From the NCBI GenBank assembly GCA_903929035.1, contig CAIYTF010000149.1:1-40102 (forward strand): a DNA stretch of 40,102 nt, given 5' to 3'. The DNA comes from an uncultured Ignavibacteriales bacterium. GTDB lineage: Bacteria > Bacteroidota > Ignavibacteria > Ignavibacteriales > Ignavibacteriaceae. Under the pieces are notes generated by a model. It ran no database searches, had not been told where the DNA came from, and saw only the letters and a list, made by a program, of their open reading frames with translations. How positions within the stretch are numbered: position 1 is the first letter of the stretch; the number at the start of each line of letters is the position of its first letter. Both the position numbers and the translations under genes were made by a program. Positions 25,508-34,979 of this stretch are shown here, piece after piece.

Positions 25508-28222
25508 ATGTTTATTCTTTTGAAAAATACCCCCGTGAAAATATTTCAAAGCTTTTTACTTTTTTATTTAATTTTTAGCAGCTCATATTTGTTCGCGGGT
25601 CAAACCGGTAAACTGAAAGGAACAGTGTTTGATAAGGTGACTAAAGAAGCTGTAATCGGTGCCAATGTGGTTATCGAAGGCACTTATTTGGGTGCTGTTG
25701 TTCAAATGGACGGTTCTTATTTAGTTTCCAACATACCGCCCGGGGAATATAGAGTGGCGATTAGCAGTGTCGGTTACCAAAAAGCAGTAGTTCAGAAGGT
25801 GTTAATTAAGATTGACCTCACCACAAACCTTGATGTTGAACTGCAGCCTCAAACTGTCAATATAGGAAAAGAAATCCTTATCACGGCTGAGCGTCCTTTG
25901 GTTCAAAAAGATTTGACTTCTACAAGTTCTATTGTTACAGCCGGGGATATAAAATTAATGCCGGTTGAAGAAGTTGGGCAAATAGTTAATCTACAGGCAG
26001 GTGTTGTTGCCGGTCACTTTCGCGGCGGCCGTACCGGAGAAGTTTCATATTTGGTCGATGGTGTCCCTGTAACTGATGCATTTAATGGAGAAATGAGCCT
26101 TCACGTTGATAATTCGAGTATTCGCCAGATGGAAGTTATCAGCGGAACTTTTAACGCCGAATATGGTCAGGCTATGTCAGGGGTTGTTAACACGGTTATC
26201 CAGGATGGCGGTACAAAGTGGGAGGGTTCGGTAAACACTTACGCTGGGAATTTTATTACATCAAACTCGGATCTTTTTCAAAATCTAAATAAGCCTCTTC
26301 GGTTAGCAACCAATAATTTTCAAGTTAATTTATCAGGTCCAACCGGACTTCAAGGTTTAACGTTCTTTTCAACATTTCGCCATTCAGAGAGTGATGGCTA
26401 TTTGTATGGGAAACGAGTATATAATGTTACAGATAGTGTTCCTTATTTGCCTGATCAATCTAATCAATCGGTTTGGGTTGCCCGTAATACCGGTGATAAC
26501 AAATATGTTCCGATGAATCCTGAACGACATAATTCGTTTAACGGCAAATTAACTTATGGTTTACCAGAAGTAAAAATTTCATATAGTTTTTTTTATGACA
26601 ATAATTTTAGTAAAATATATGATCATAGTTTTTTTCAGACCCCGGACGGAATTTTGAATCACTACAGTACTAATTATTTTCATAGTTTACAGTTGTCTCA
26701 TTTCCCAAATGCGAATACTCTTCAAACTTTGAAATTATCATATATAACGAATGATTATAAGGGGTACCTTTATGAGAATATGTATGATGCGAGATATGTA
26801 GATCCAACTCAAGGATGGCCATTAACAGGTTATACTTTTCGCTCGGGTGGAAATGACGGAAGCAGATATTCACGAACAACAAATTCTATGTTAGCTGCGT
26901 ATAGCCTTTCGTCCCAGATATCGCAAAAACATAAAATTGGTTTTGGAATTGAAGCCCGTGTTCACAAAATTTATAATCAAGAATTAGGTATGGTCAATGT
27001 AGGAGACTCGGTAAATAGTGCAGGCAAAACTATTTTTAAAATCGGATATCCATCTAAAGGAGTGATTACAGATAATGGACGTAATGTTGACTATACCAAA
27101 TATCCGGTTGAAGGATCCGCCTACATACAGGATAAGATGGAATATGACATTATGATTATTAATATCGGTTTGCGTATGGATTATTTTGATCCAAAAGCAT
27201 CACTGCCTGCTGACAAGCAAAATCCAAACAATGATACTCTTTACAACGGGTATAATCAATTTACAAAAGCAAAGGCCAAACTACAATTAAGCCCGCGTTT
27301 TGGAGTTTCATTTCCAATTACCGACCAGGGAATAATTCGCTTTTCTTACGGACATTTTTTTCAGATTCCTAATTTTGGAAATTTATATACAAATACGGGC
27401 ATCCCATTACCAAAAGTAAATTCATTAACAAGGGTTGTAGGAAATCCAGACCTTGGTGTTCAAAAGACGGTTATGTATGAAATCGGATTGCAGCAGGTTT
27501 TTTTCGGTTCAATCATTCTAAATGGTTCATTCTATTATCGCGACATTCGTAATTTGCTTGGTATGGAAATAGTTAATGCATACGGAAATGTTATGAAATA
27601 TGCGCGTTTTATTAACAGAGATTATGGAAATGTTCGCGGATTTATCATATCAATAGATAAACGATTTGGTGATTTCTTTAGCGCGAAGCTGGATTACACG
27701 TATCAGATCGCGGAAGGAAACGCTTCTGATCCTTACGCGGTCTTTTATAAGAACCAAAGTACACCTCCTCAAGAAGAAAGTAAGCACGTTATTCCTTTAG
27801 ATTGGGATCAGCGTAACACGCTTAATTTTTCTGTAAATATTGGAGAAATGAATAATTGGAACATAGGGCTTATTATGCAATATGGTTCAGGTTCGCCATA
27901 CACCGAAGATGCGAGAGTCTCCAAGGGTGTTACCTTTGAAAATAACGCTGTAAAGCCAAGTACATATAATGTTGATCTTCGTGCCGATAAACGATTTGAA
28001 ATCTTTGGTGTGGATGTTTCGACTTTTTTGTTAGTGTATAACATCCTTGATATTAAGAATGAATATGGTGTATATTGGACAACCGGCAGGGCTACTAGCG
28101 ATACCAATACACAATATGCAGCAGCGGTGATTGGTTTGAATACTATAGACCAGTATGTTAATAACCCTTCAATGTTTTCAAAACCTCGAGAAGTTAGAGT
28201 TGGTTTTGGATTCGGATTATAG
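25508..28222 (+). CDS. TonB-dependent receptor with CarboxypepD_reg domain
   Basis: 904 aa from ATG 25508. After the signal peptide comes a CarboxypepD_reg-like domain (KGTVFDKVTKEAVIGANVVI ... GEYRVAISSVGYQ), then a plug domain (VSYLVDGVPVTDAFNG; NAEYGQAMSGVVNTVIQDGG) and a 22-strand-type barrel ending in an aromatic residue pattern (VGFGFGL). Outer membrane; it imports ligands with TonB/ExbBD energy, none of which are encoded here. A GTG at 25466 would put the start inside the preceding hairpin; GTG 25535 (MKIFQSFLLFYL...) is a real alternative because it gives a compact signal peptide. Unlike Bacteroides Sus systems there is no SusD lipoprotein beside it. Cargo is likely an oligosaccharide from the GH3/CBM9 context. 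Confidence 0.9.
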   Translation: MFILLKNTPVKIFQSFLLFYLIFSSSYLFAGQTGKLKGTVFDKVTKEAVIGANVVIEGTYLGAVVQMDGSYLVSNIPPGEYRVAISSVGYQKAVVQKVLIKIDLTTNLDVELQPQTVNIGKEILITAERPLVQKDLTSTSSIVTAGDIKLMPVEEVGQIVNLQAGVVAGHFRGGRTGEVSYLVDGVPVTDAFNGEMSLHVDNSSIRQMEVISGTFNAEYGQAMSGVVNTVIQDGGTKWEGSVNTYAGNFITSNSDLFQNLNKPLRLATNNFQVNLSGPTGLQGLTFFSTFRHSESDGYLYGKRVYNVTDSVPYLPDQSNQSVWVARNTGDNKYVPMNPERHNSFNGKLTYGLPEVKISYSFFYDNNFSKIYDHSFFQTPDGILNHYSTNYFHSLQLSHFPNANTLQTLKLSYITNDYKGYLYENMYDARYVDPTQGWPLTGYTFRSGGNDGSRYSRTTNSMLAAYSLSSQISQKHKIGFGIEARVHKIYNQELGMVNVGDSVNSAGKTIFKIGYPSKGVITDNGRNVDYTKYPVEGSAYIQDKMEYDIMIINIGLRMDYFDPKASLPADKQNPNNDTLYNGYNQFTKAKAKLQLSPRFGVSFPITDQGIIRFSYGHFFQIPNFGNLYTNTGIPLPKVNSLTRVVGNPDLGVQKTVMYEIGLQQVFFGSIILNGSFYYRDIRNLLGMEIVNAYGNVMKYARFINRDYGNVRGFIISIDKRFGDFFSAKLDYTYQIAEGNASDPYAVFYKNQSTPPQEESKHVIPLDWDQRNTLNFSVNIGEMNNWNIGLIMQYGSGSPYTEDARVSKGVTFENNAVKPSTYNVDLRADKRFEIFGVDVSTFLLVYNILDIKNEYGVYWTTGRATSDTNTQYAAAVIGLNTIDQYVNNPSMFSKPREVRVGFGFGL

Positions 28223-28237
28223 AATAAGGAATAGATA

Positions 28238-31200
28238 ATGATAAATAAATATATATTTTGGGTAATCTTGCTTTTTGCATCGTTAAATAATTATTCGCAA
28301 GTCAGTCCTAAAACACAATTGTATCGCGATGATCAAAAAGGTGATTTTCGCTATCGACGCGGGGGTACTATGGATGGCAACCAAGTGCGTACATTATTTT
28401 ATAATAACGGTGAAGTGGGGCAATGGCCATATAAGCCTTCAGGCGAGTGGCCAAAGGGAACAGGACATACATATCTTGATGGTGTTGCTGTATTAATTGC
28501 TGCTGAATTTACTGCTCCTGGGAATAAACAAGTAATTCATTCACTCGAAACATCATATAGAGAGTGGATGGATAAGGATCCGGTTACCGGTTTAATTTGG
28601 GGATTGGAGCCAATCCCCGGATATATGAATCCAAGCAATAATACGCCGGCTATCAATACTGATAGTGCATCTTGGCCCAAAATATGGCCTGCGGCACTAG
28701 GAATCACCAGTGATTGGAATACATATTGGTATGGTTATTTTGGCAAGGGTGTGCAAAATTCTGATTTTGAAACTTTTTTTGTTATGGATGATTCAAAAGA
28801 CAAAGAATTTGTCAAATCTCCTTATTTATATCAGCCGATTGCCGCTGATTTATCACGCGGCGGTATAGGTCTTCGTGTCGAGGTACGAGGGTTTCAATGG
28901 TCACACGTGCTTGCTGAGGATATTATTTTTTGGCATTACGATATTGTAAATATTAGTGATTACAATTATCCCAAAACTATTTTTGGGTTTTATACTGATG
29001 TTGGTATTGGTGGAGAAAAGGATAACGAAGATGATTGCGCTTCGTTTGATACCTTAATAAGTTTGGCATATTGTTATGATGGTGATGGTTATGCGAAACC
29101 GGAGCCGTGGAAAACGGGATATTATGGTTACGCGTATCTCGAATCACCGGGGAATGCCACAGATAAAATTGATAATGATCACGATGTTATGATTGACGAA
29201 AGAAGAGATGATGGCATTGACAATGACCACGATTGGGTTGGCTATACAGATTTAAATGGTAATGGCAAATGGGATTCAAATGAACCATTGAACGATGATG
29301 TTGGTACAGATGGTATTGGTCCTTTTGATGTAGGTTATACTGGACCGGATTTAGACAACACTCAAGGTAATGGAAAGCCGGATGACGGGGAACCTAATTT
29401 TGATAGGTTAGATAAAGATGAATCCGATCAAATTGGTCTTACTGCAGTTTCAATTTACCGATTAGGTGATGGCGGAGTTGGCGGCGGGTGGCCAAGGGAT
29501 GATGAATCTATGTGGAAGAAGATGGATTATCATCATTTCGATACCTCACTGCAGCGAGCAAATATTAGTATGGTTTTTGCTTCAGGTACATTTCCATTGA
29601 ACATAAATTCACGCGAAAGATTTTCTATGGCACTTGTATTTGGAAATGATTTAACAGATATCAAATTTAATAAAGAAACAGTTCAACAAATTTACAATTC
29701 CAATTACAATTTCTCAAAGCCGCCGTCTAAACCATTTTTAACTGCAATTGCCGGAGATAAGAAAGTTTATCTTTTATGGGATAAAAATGCGGAGACATCT
29801 TATGACAGAGTTTTAAAGAGAAATGATTTTGAGGGATATCTTATTTATCGAAGTGAAGAAGCTGCTTTTAATGATATAAAAGTAATCACGGATTCTAAAG
29901 GGGATGCAAAATATTGGAAACCTATTGCTCAATTTGATCTAAAAGATACTATTAATGGACCTGATCCTGTCGGTATTAATGGTGCAAGGTTTTGGAGAGG
30001 TGATAACACAGGTTTGAGGCATTCATATATTGACACTACCGTTGTGAATGGAAAGCGATATTATTACGCCTGTGTTTCGTATGATATGGGAGATACTAAA
30101 TTTGGGACAACAGGATTGCAACCATCAGAATGTACAAAAATTATCTCTGAAGACCTTTCAGGTGTGGTCACATTTACGGATATAAACACTGCTATGGTTG
30201 TCCCGAATGCTTCACCCGCTGGTTATAATTCCCCAGGTTTTTCCGGTGATCTAAAGAAAGTTACCAATGGATTGGGAAGCGGTTACATTTTACCCATAGT
30301 AGTAAATCCAAGGGCTGTGAAAGATAATGCTTCATATCAAGTTACATTCAAATCAGATGCCCTTTCCCCTAAATACAAAACATTAGGATATAGTATTGTG
30401 CGAACAGACTCAAGTGCTACTTTGGCATCTTTTGTTGATACTACTATGATTGGTCTTGGAAGAGTTGGTCCTTTGTTTGATGGAATAACATTAACGGTTT
30501 TTAATGACACTGCAGTTTCAGTTGATCTTAGCGGTACAGGATGGTCTGTTGGGAAAAGTAACGTAAAAATAGCAGTTTCTGCTGATTTGACTAGTTATAG
30601 TTTTCCTTGGCCAGCTGACTATGAAATTAGTTTTTCTGATAGTACATATTTGACGTATTATAATTATTATTCTCCCATACCGGTTCATTTTAAAGTAATA
30701 AATCTTACAACCGGCAAACAGAGTGCTGTTTCAGTCGATGATGTTGATGCGAACAATGTACTTTCATTAGGAGACAAGATAAAAATTCTTGAATTTTCTA
30801 CTGCTACATCCGGAGATACAACAAATATTTATGCAGCTTGGAGCATAAGCTATGATTCTGCGCTGACAGGTATTACCAATTTACCGAAGAACGGAGATAA
30901 GTATCTAATAAAAACTAAGCGTCCATTCCAAACTGGAGATTATTTTACATTCAAGACAATATCTGAGAAAATCAGTTCTGACAAGGCAAAGGAAACGCTC
31001 GCGAATGTTGGTGTTGTTCCAAATCCATATCTCGGTTCTGCTTCCTGGGAGCGGGTGAATATAAACTCAACAGGCCGCGGCGAAAGAAGAATTGATTTTA
31101 TTCATCTTCCAACGGAATCTACAGTAAGAATATATACTGTCGCCGGCGCGTTAATTAAAACGCTTCATAAAGATTATAGTATGACAAATGGTTCTCTTTC

Positions 31201-31312
31201 TTGGAATTTGGTTACCGATGATGGAATGGATGCCGCCTACGGATTGTATGTTTATCACGTTGATGCTCCGGGTGTGGGAACACATATCGGCAAATTCGCG
31301 ATTATTAAATAA
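28238..31312 (+). CDS. Large secreted protein with Ca-binding-like loops and variant T9SS C-terminal domain
   Basis: 1024 aa with a signal peptide (1-20, LNNYSQ). The N-terminal half (about 25-300) is rich in Trp/Tyr/Gly and not assigned. Residues about 309-398 form a dense acidic stretch with EF-hand/thrombospondin-3-like loops (DLNGNGKWDSNEP; DNTQGNGKPDDGEP), a likely Ca2+ site. Beta-sandwich modules follow. The last 100 residues (VVPNPYLG ... VRIYTVAGALIKTL ... YGLYVYHVDAPG ... GKFAIIK) resemble a type IX sorting domain, but without the usual NPxNP core. AAGGAA precedes the ATG; 15 bp after the receptor stop, so one operon. Proteins of this plan beside CarboxypepD_reg receptors are a feature of Ignavibacteria-type genomes, as I recall; function unknown. 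Confidence 0.75.
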   Translation: MINKYIFWVILLFASLNNYSQVSPKTQLYRDDQKGDFRYRRGGTMDGNQVRTLFYNNGEVGQWPYKPSGEWPKGTGHTYLDGVAVLIAAEFTAPGNKQVIHSLETSYREWMDKDPVTGLIWGLEPIPGYMNPSNNTPAINTDSASWPKIWPAALGITSDWNTYWYGYFGKGVQNSDFETFFVMDDSKDKEFVKSPYLYQPIAADLSRGGIGLRVEVRGFQWSHVLAEDIIFWHYDIVNISDYNYPKTIFGFYTDVGIGGEKDNEDDCASFDTLISLAYCYDGDGYAKPEPWKTGYYGYAYLESPGNATDKIDNDHDVMIDERRDDGIDNDHDWVGYTDLNGNGKWDSNEPLNDDVGTDGIGPFDVGYTGPDLDNTQGNGKPDDGEPNFDRLDKDESDQIGLTAVSIYRLGDGGVGGGWPRDDESMWKKMDYHHFDTSLQRANISMVFASGTFPLNINSRERFSMALVFGNDLTDIKFNKETVQQIYNSNYNFSKPPSKPFLTAIAGDKKVYLLWDKNAETSYDRVLKRNDFEGYLIYRSEEAAFNDIKVITDSKGDAKYWKPIAQFDLKDTINGPDPVGINGARFWRGDNTGLRHSYIDTTVVNGKRYYYACVSYDMGDTKFGTTGLQPSECTKIISEDLSGVVTFTDINTAMVVPNASPAGYNSPGFSGDLKKVTNGLGSGYILPIVVNPRAVKDNASYQVTFKSDALSPKYKTLGYSIVRTDSSATLASFVDTTMIGLGRVGPLFDGITLTVFNDTAVSVDLSGTGWSVGKSNVKIAVSADLTSYSFPWPADYEISFSDSTYLTYYNYYSPIPVHFKVINLTTGKQSAVSVDDVDANNVLSLGDKIKILEFSTATSGDTTNIYAAWSISYDSALTGITNLPKNGDKYLIKTKRPFQTGDYFTFKTISEKISSDKAKETLANVGVVPNPYLGSASWERVNINSTGRGERRIDFIHLPTESTVRIYTVAGALIKTLHKDYSMTNGSLSWNLVTDDGMDAAYGLYVYHVDAPGVGTHIGKFAIIK

Positions 31313-31322
31313 GGAGTTTGAA

Positions 31323-32351
31323 ATGAAAAAAATACTGTTAATAACCTTACTCTTCATTGTGACCGCGAACATAACGCAAGCGCAGACTTTTAAAAGAGAT
31401 GTTTCAAAGAAAGGGACTTCGGCTGCCCCGTTTTTATCTATTGGGCAGGGAGCAAAAGCAGCGGGTATGGGCAGTGCATTCGTTGGTGTTGCTGATGATG
31501 CTTCTGCAATATATTGGAATCCTGCCGGTTTGGCTGATTTGGACGGAGCGAATTTAATATTTGATCATACAGAATGGTTTGCTGATATTAAATATAACTT
31601 TGTTGCAGCCTCGTATAAATTGGGTGACTTTGGCTCTATCGGCTTTGGCTTTACTTCATCTGATTATGGTGAAATGAAAGAAACAACTATAGACTACCCT
31701 GAAGGCACCGGTCAAACTTTTACTGCCCGCGATGTCGTTTTTTCATTGGCTTACGCGATGAAACTGAATGATAGATTTTCTATCGGTTTTAACCCGAAAA
31801 TAATCTATCAATCAATATGGCGGATGAGTGCATCTTCAATGGCATTTGATATGGGTGTTAAATATATAACACCGTTTGATGATGCCATATTGGCAATGTC
31901 AATCACTAACTTTGGCGGTAAGATGCAGCTTCTTGGTACCTCAAATTTAGTTTTATACGATGAGAACCCATCCAGTACCGGTAACAATGGGAAGATTCCT
32001 GCTTATATAGAAACAGGGGAATGGGCATTACCGCTGACATTCCGGGTTGGTGTAGTATATCAGCCGCTTAGAACTGAATTAAATAAAATAACTATCGCGG
32101 TTGATGCTTTGCACCCGAGTGACAATTATGAGAGCCTAAATGTTGGCGCGGAATATATTTATGATAATCTTGTTTCCCTCCGTGCAGGGTATAAATCCCT
32201 GTTTTTGACGGATTCAGAAGAAGGATTAACTCTTGGGATAGGATTGCGTCAGTCTTTAGTTGGAAGCGTTGCTTTATTAGTTGACTACGCGTATCAGGAT
32301 TTTGGCAGATTAAGTAATATTCAGAAAATATCATTTGGAATTAATTTCTGA
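31323..32351 (+). CDS. PorV/PorQ-family outer-membrane beta-barrel protein
   Basis: 342 aa. Starts at ATG 31323 with AAGGAG 8 nt before it; the frame is open farther upstream, but that part lies inside the previous gene. The signal peptide ends TQAQ. The mature part starts with the family signature FLSIGQGAKAAGMGSAFVGV, then DDASAIYWNPAGLADL, the hallmark of PorV/UPF0164/FadL-like barrels, and ends in SFGINF (C-terminal aromatic). Family knowledge: PorV shuttles T9SS cargo from translocon to attachment complex. Its place behind two proteins with type IX-like C-terminal domains supports a role as a dedicated partner for them. It could instead be a general barrel; the T9SS link is an inference. 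Confidence 0.85.
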   Translation: MKKILLITLLFIVTANITQAQTFKRDVSKKGTSAAPFLSIGQGAKAAGMGSAFVGVADDASAIYWNPAGLADLDGANLIFDHTEWFADIKYNFVAASYKLGDFGSIGFGFTSSDYGEMKETTIDYPEGTGQTFTARDVVFSLAYAMKLNDRFSIGFNPKIIYQSIWRMSASSMAFDMGVKYITPFDDAILAMSITNFGGKMQLLGTSNLVLYDENPSSTGNNGKIPAYIETGEWALPLTFRVGVVYQPLRTELNKITIAVDALHPSDNYESLNVGAEYIYDNLVSLRAGYKSLFLTDSEEGLTLGIGLRQSLVGSVALLVDYAYQDFGRLSNIQKISFGINF

Positions 32352-32387
32352 TAAATATGCGATTCATTCATTTCGAGATGCAGATTT

Positions 32388-32431
32388 TTGCCGCTGCACA
32401 ACTAATGTTTCTGTCGCGGCAAGCTGTTTTT
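32388..32431 (+). terminator. Probable terminator after the PorV-type gene
   Basis: Stem TTGCCGC / GCGGCAA with a 21-nt loop, then GCTGTTTTT. The long loop makes it weaker than a classical terminator, so some read-through into the GH3 gene is likely. Confidence 0.45.
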
Positions 32432-32476
32432 CAAAGTAATTTTAAATAATTTAATTAAACGAAAGGTAAGTTCAAT

Positions 32477-34717
32477 ATGAAAATGTTTTTAATGGCTGTC
32501 ATTATATGCTCTGTTGTTTTCGGTGCAGAGTTTCCGAAAAATATAGAGTCAAATAAAGAAATTGACAAAAAGGTAGCAAAACTGCTTTCCAAAATGACAA
32601 TTGAAGAAAAGATTGGTCAAATGACACAATTGACACTTCAGGCAGTTTCATCACAGGAGGGTACCAAAAACAAAAAACATATTATTAATGAAAAAGCTCT
32701 TGAAGAAGCAATTGTTAAATATCACGTTGGCAGCATACTAAATGTATATAATGTTGCACACTCGGTTGAATATTGGCACGAACTTATTACCAAAATTCAG
32801 GATATCGCCACAAAGAAAACAAATAATTCAATTCCGGTTTTATATGGTATAGATGCTATCCACGGAGCAACTTTTACTCAAAATTCCACTCTTTTCCCGC
32901 AGGCAATTTCTATGGCTGCAACTTGGAATAAAGAATTAGAAAGAAAAGCTGGCGAAATTACTGCAAAAGAAGTAAGAGCTTCAGGTATTCCCTGGAATTT
33001 TTATCCCGGAATGGACCTCGGAAGACAGGTGTTATGGCCCCGCTTTTGGGAAACATTTGGTGAAGATGTTTTTCTTACTTCAACAATGGGCTCAGAGTAT
33101 ATTATTGGATCGCAGGGGGAAAATATTGCTGCTCCGGATAAAGTTGCTACTTGCTTAAAGCATTATGTAGGTTATAGTTTTCCTATGAATGGCAAAGACA
33201 GATCTCCGGCGTGGATTTCTGAAAGAATGATGCGGGAATACTTCATACCAAGTTTTGAAGCAGGTATTAAAGCCGGTGCAATGACCATAATGGTTAATTC
33301 AGCTGAAGTTGACGGCATTCCTACTCACTCGGATCATCATTTACTGACAGATATTTTGCGCGGTGAATTAAAATTCACCGGCGTGGTGGTTTCAGATTGG
33401 GAAGATATCAAACGTCTATATACAAGAGACCGTGTCGCGGAATCGCCAAGTGAAGCAGTTAAAATGGCAGTTATGGCAGGTGTTGATATGAGTATGGTTC
33501 CTTATGACTATTCATTTTATACTTTGCTGCTTGAACTGGTACAAAAAAAGGAAGTTCCGGAAGAAAGAATAAACGAAGCTGTGAGCCGTATTCTTAAAGT
33601 TAAAATGATGCTCGGGTTATTCGAGAATCCATATCCTGAAAAAAACGGAGCTTCATTGGTGGGAACACCGGAAAGTCAAGCCGTTAATCTGCAGGCCGCG
33701 GTTGAATCTATTGTAATGGTTAAAAATAAAAATAATGTTTTACCGCTTAAGCAGGGAGCAAAATTATTAGTAACCGGACCAACTTCAAATTTACTTTCTA
33801 CGCTTAATGGCGGCTGGACGTTTTCGTGGCAGGGCAATGAAGATGCATTATATCCCAAATCTGCTAATACTGTTTTGAAAGCACTGCAGTCCAAATTTGG
33901 AGCTGATAATGTCGTTTACTCTGAAGGAACCTCCATTGATAAAGATATAAATACAAATAAAACAGTTGAACAGGCAAAAAATGCTGATGCAATAGTTGTT
34001 TGTTTAGGAGAGGCGGCATACTGCGAAACACCCGGAAATTTTGATGACTTAGAATTAGATGCTTCTCAGCTAAAGTTAGTCGATGAACTGAGCAAGCTAA
34101 ATAAACCGATTGTTCTTGTTATGCTGGAAGGTCGTCCGCGTATTATAAGGAAAATTGTTGACAAGGCAGATGCGATTTTAGTAGCGATGCTGCCGGGAAT
34201 GATGGGCGGCGATGCGATTGCAAAAATTTTATCAGGCGAAGCAGCTCCAAGCGGGAAGCTGCCTTTTTCTTATCCGAAATATCCTGCTGCTTTATATCAT
34301 TATGATCATAAACCGATTGAACAAAGAGATGATTTGAAATATGATCCTCAGTGGAAATTCGGTTTTGGATTGAGTTATACAACATTTGAATACTCGAATC
34401 TGAAAATTGACAAAAATGTTATTTCAAAAAGTGAGGATATAAAAGTTACCGTGAACGTGAAAAATACCGGCAAAGTGGAAGCTCTTGAAAGCGTGCAGTT
34501 ATATTTATGTGATCTATATGGCAGTGTATCACGACCGGTAAGACAAATAAAAGGATTTGATAAGATTTCTTTGAATCCGGGTGAAACAAAAGAAGTAAGT
34601 TTTACTATTCATCCTGATGCTTTGTCATTTATTGGGCGGGATAATACCAGAATTATTGAAGAAGGTGAATTTGTCATTTACGTTGATAAATTAGAACAGA
34701 AATTCACTTTAAAATAG
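32477..34717 (+). CDS. GH3-family beta-glucosidase, secreted
   Basis: 746 aa. Signal peptide (about 1-16, SVVFGA). GH3 N-domain (TIM barrel, about 30-375): MTIEEKIGQMTQLT, VLYGIDAIHGATF, LKHYVGYSFP; catalytic nucleophile Asp307 in TGVVVSDWEDI. GH3 C-domain (about 405-620; VMVKNKNNVLPLKQG, GWTFSWQG, AILVAMLPGMMGGDAI) with the acid/base Glu expected there, and a FnIII-like end domain (about 640-746). It cleaves beta-linked glucose from non-reducing ends of oligosaccharides (cello-, laminari- or xyloglucan-type); specificity cannot be fixed by eye. No T9SS domain, so probably periplasmic: it would finish oligosaccharides that the receptor imports. AAAGG precedes ATG. The chain closes the glycan cluster. 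Confidence 0.93.
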   Translation: MKMFLMAVIICSVVFGAEFPKNIESNKEIDKKVAKLLSKMTIEEKIGQMTQLTLQAVSSQEGTKNKKHIINEKALEEAIVKYHVGSILNVYNVAHSVEYWHELITKIQDIATKKTNNSIPVLYGIDAIHGATFTQNSTLFPQAISMAATWNKELERKAGEITAKEVRASGIPWNFYPGMDLGRQVLWPRFWETFGEDVFLTSTMGSEYIIGSQGENIAAPDKVATCLKHYVGYSFPMNGKDRSPAWISERMMREYFIPSFEAGIKAGAMTIMVNSAEVDGIPTHSDHHLLTDILRGELKFTGVVVSDWEDIKRLYTRDRVAESPSEAVKMAVMAGVDMSMVPYDYSFYTLLLELVQKKEVPEERINEAVSRILKVKMMLGLFENPYPEKNGASLVGTPESQAVNLQAAVESIVMVKNKNNVLPLKQGAKLLVTGPTSNLLSTLNGGWTFSWQGNEDALYPKSANTVLKALQSKFGADNVVYSEGTSIDKDINTNKTVEQAKNADAIVVCLGEAAYCETPGNFDDLELDASQLKLVDELSKLNKPIVLVMLEGRPRIIRKIVDKADAILVAMLPGMMGGDAIAKILSGEAAPSGKLPFSYPKYPAALYHYDHKPIEQRDDLKYDPQWKFGFGLSYTTFEYSNLKIDKNVISKSEDIKVTVNVKNTGKVEALESVQLYLCDLYGSVSRPVRQIKGFDKISLNPGETKEVSFTIHPDALSFIGRDNTRIIEEGEFVIYVDKLEQKFTLK

Positions 34718-34721
34718 TTTA

Positions 34722-34747
34722 TAAAAGAGTGTAAAAGTCCTCTTTTA
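34722..34747 (+). terminator. Probable terminator after the GH3 gene
   Basis: Stem TAAAAGAG / CTCTTTTA with a 10-nt loop, 5 bp after the stop; the T-rich 3' stem side stands for a U tract. An alternative overlapping stem AAGTCCT/AGGACTT spans 34735-34759. Confidence 0.5.
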
Positions 34748-34750
34748 ATA

Positions 34751-34856
34751 TTAGGACTTGTTCAGAAATAACATTAAGACTTTCACGCAAAGAAGCGAAG
34801 ACCGCAAAGGTTAGATTTAGAAGATGTAAAGGTTATTTTTTTACAAGTACTTAGGG
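34751..34856 (+). repeat. IR-bounded 3'-end element, copy A
   Basis: Opens TTAGGACTTGTTCAGAAATAAC and ends with sequence whose reverse complement is close to it (GTTATTT, then ACAAGTACTTAGG). Internal core TTTCACGCAAAG, GGTTAGATTTAGAAGATGTA, shared with copies at 18411-18503 and 36780-36876. It lies 34 bp after the GH3 stop, same strand. The CACGC(A/G)AAG part is slightly expanded in this copy (three related AAG units). Confidence 0.7.
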
Positions 34857-34979
34857 CGGGCAAGTTTGTATTTCTGAAAACAGTTATTTTCTCATTGGAG
34901 AATAATAATCTGAGTTTACGAATAGAAACTTGTCTGCTTTTTTGTTACATCCAAAATTTATATCAGTACTAAATATTTA

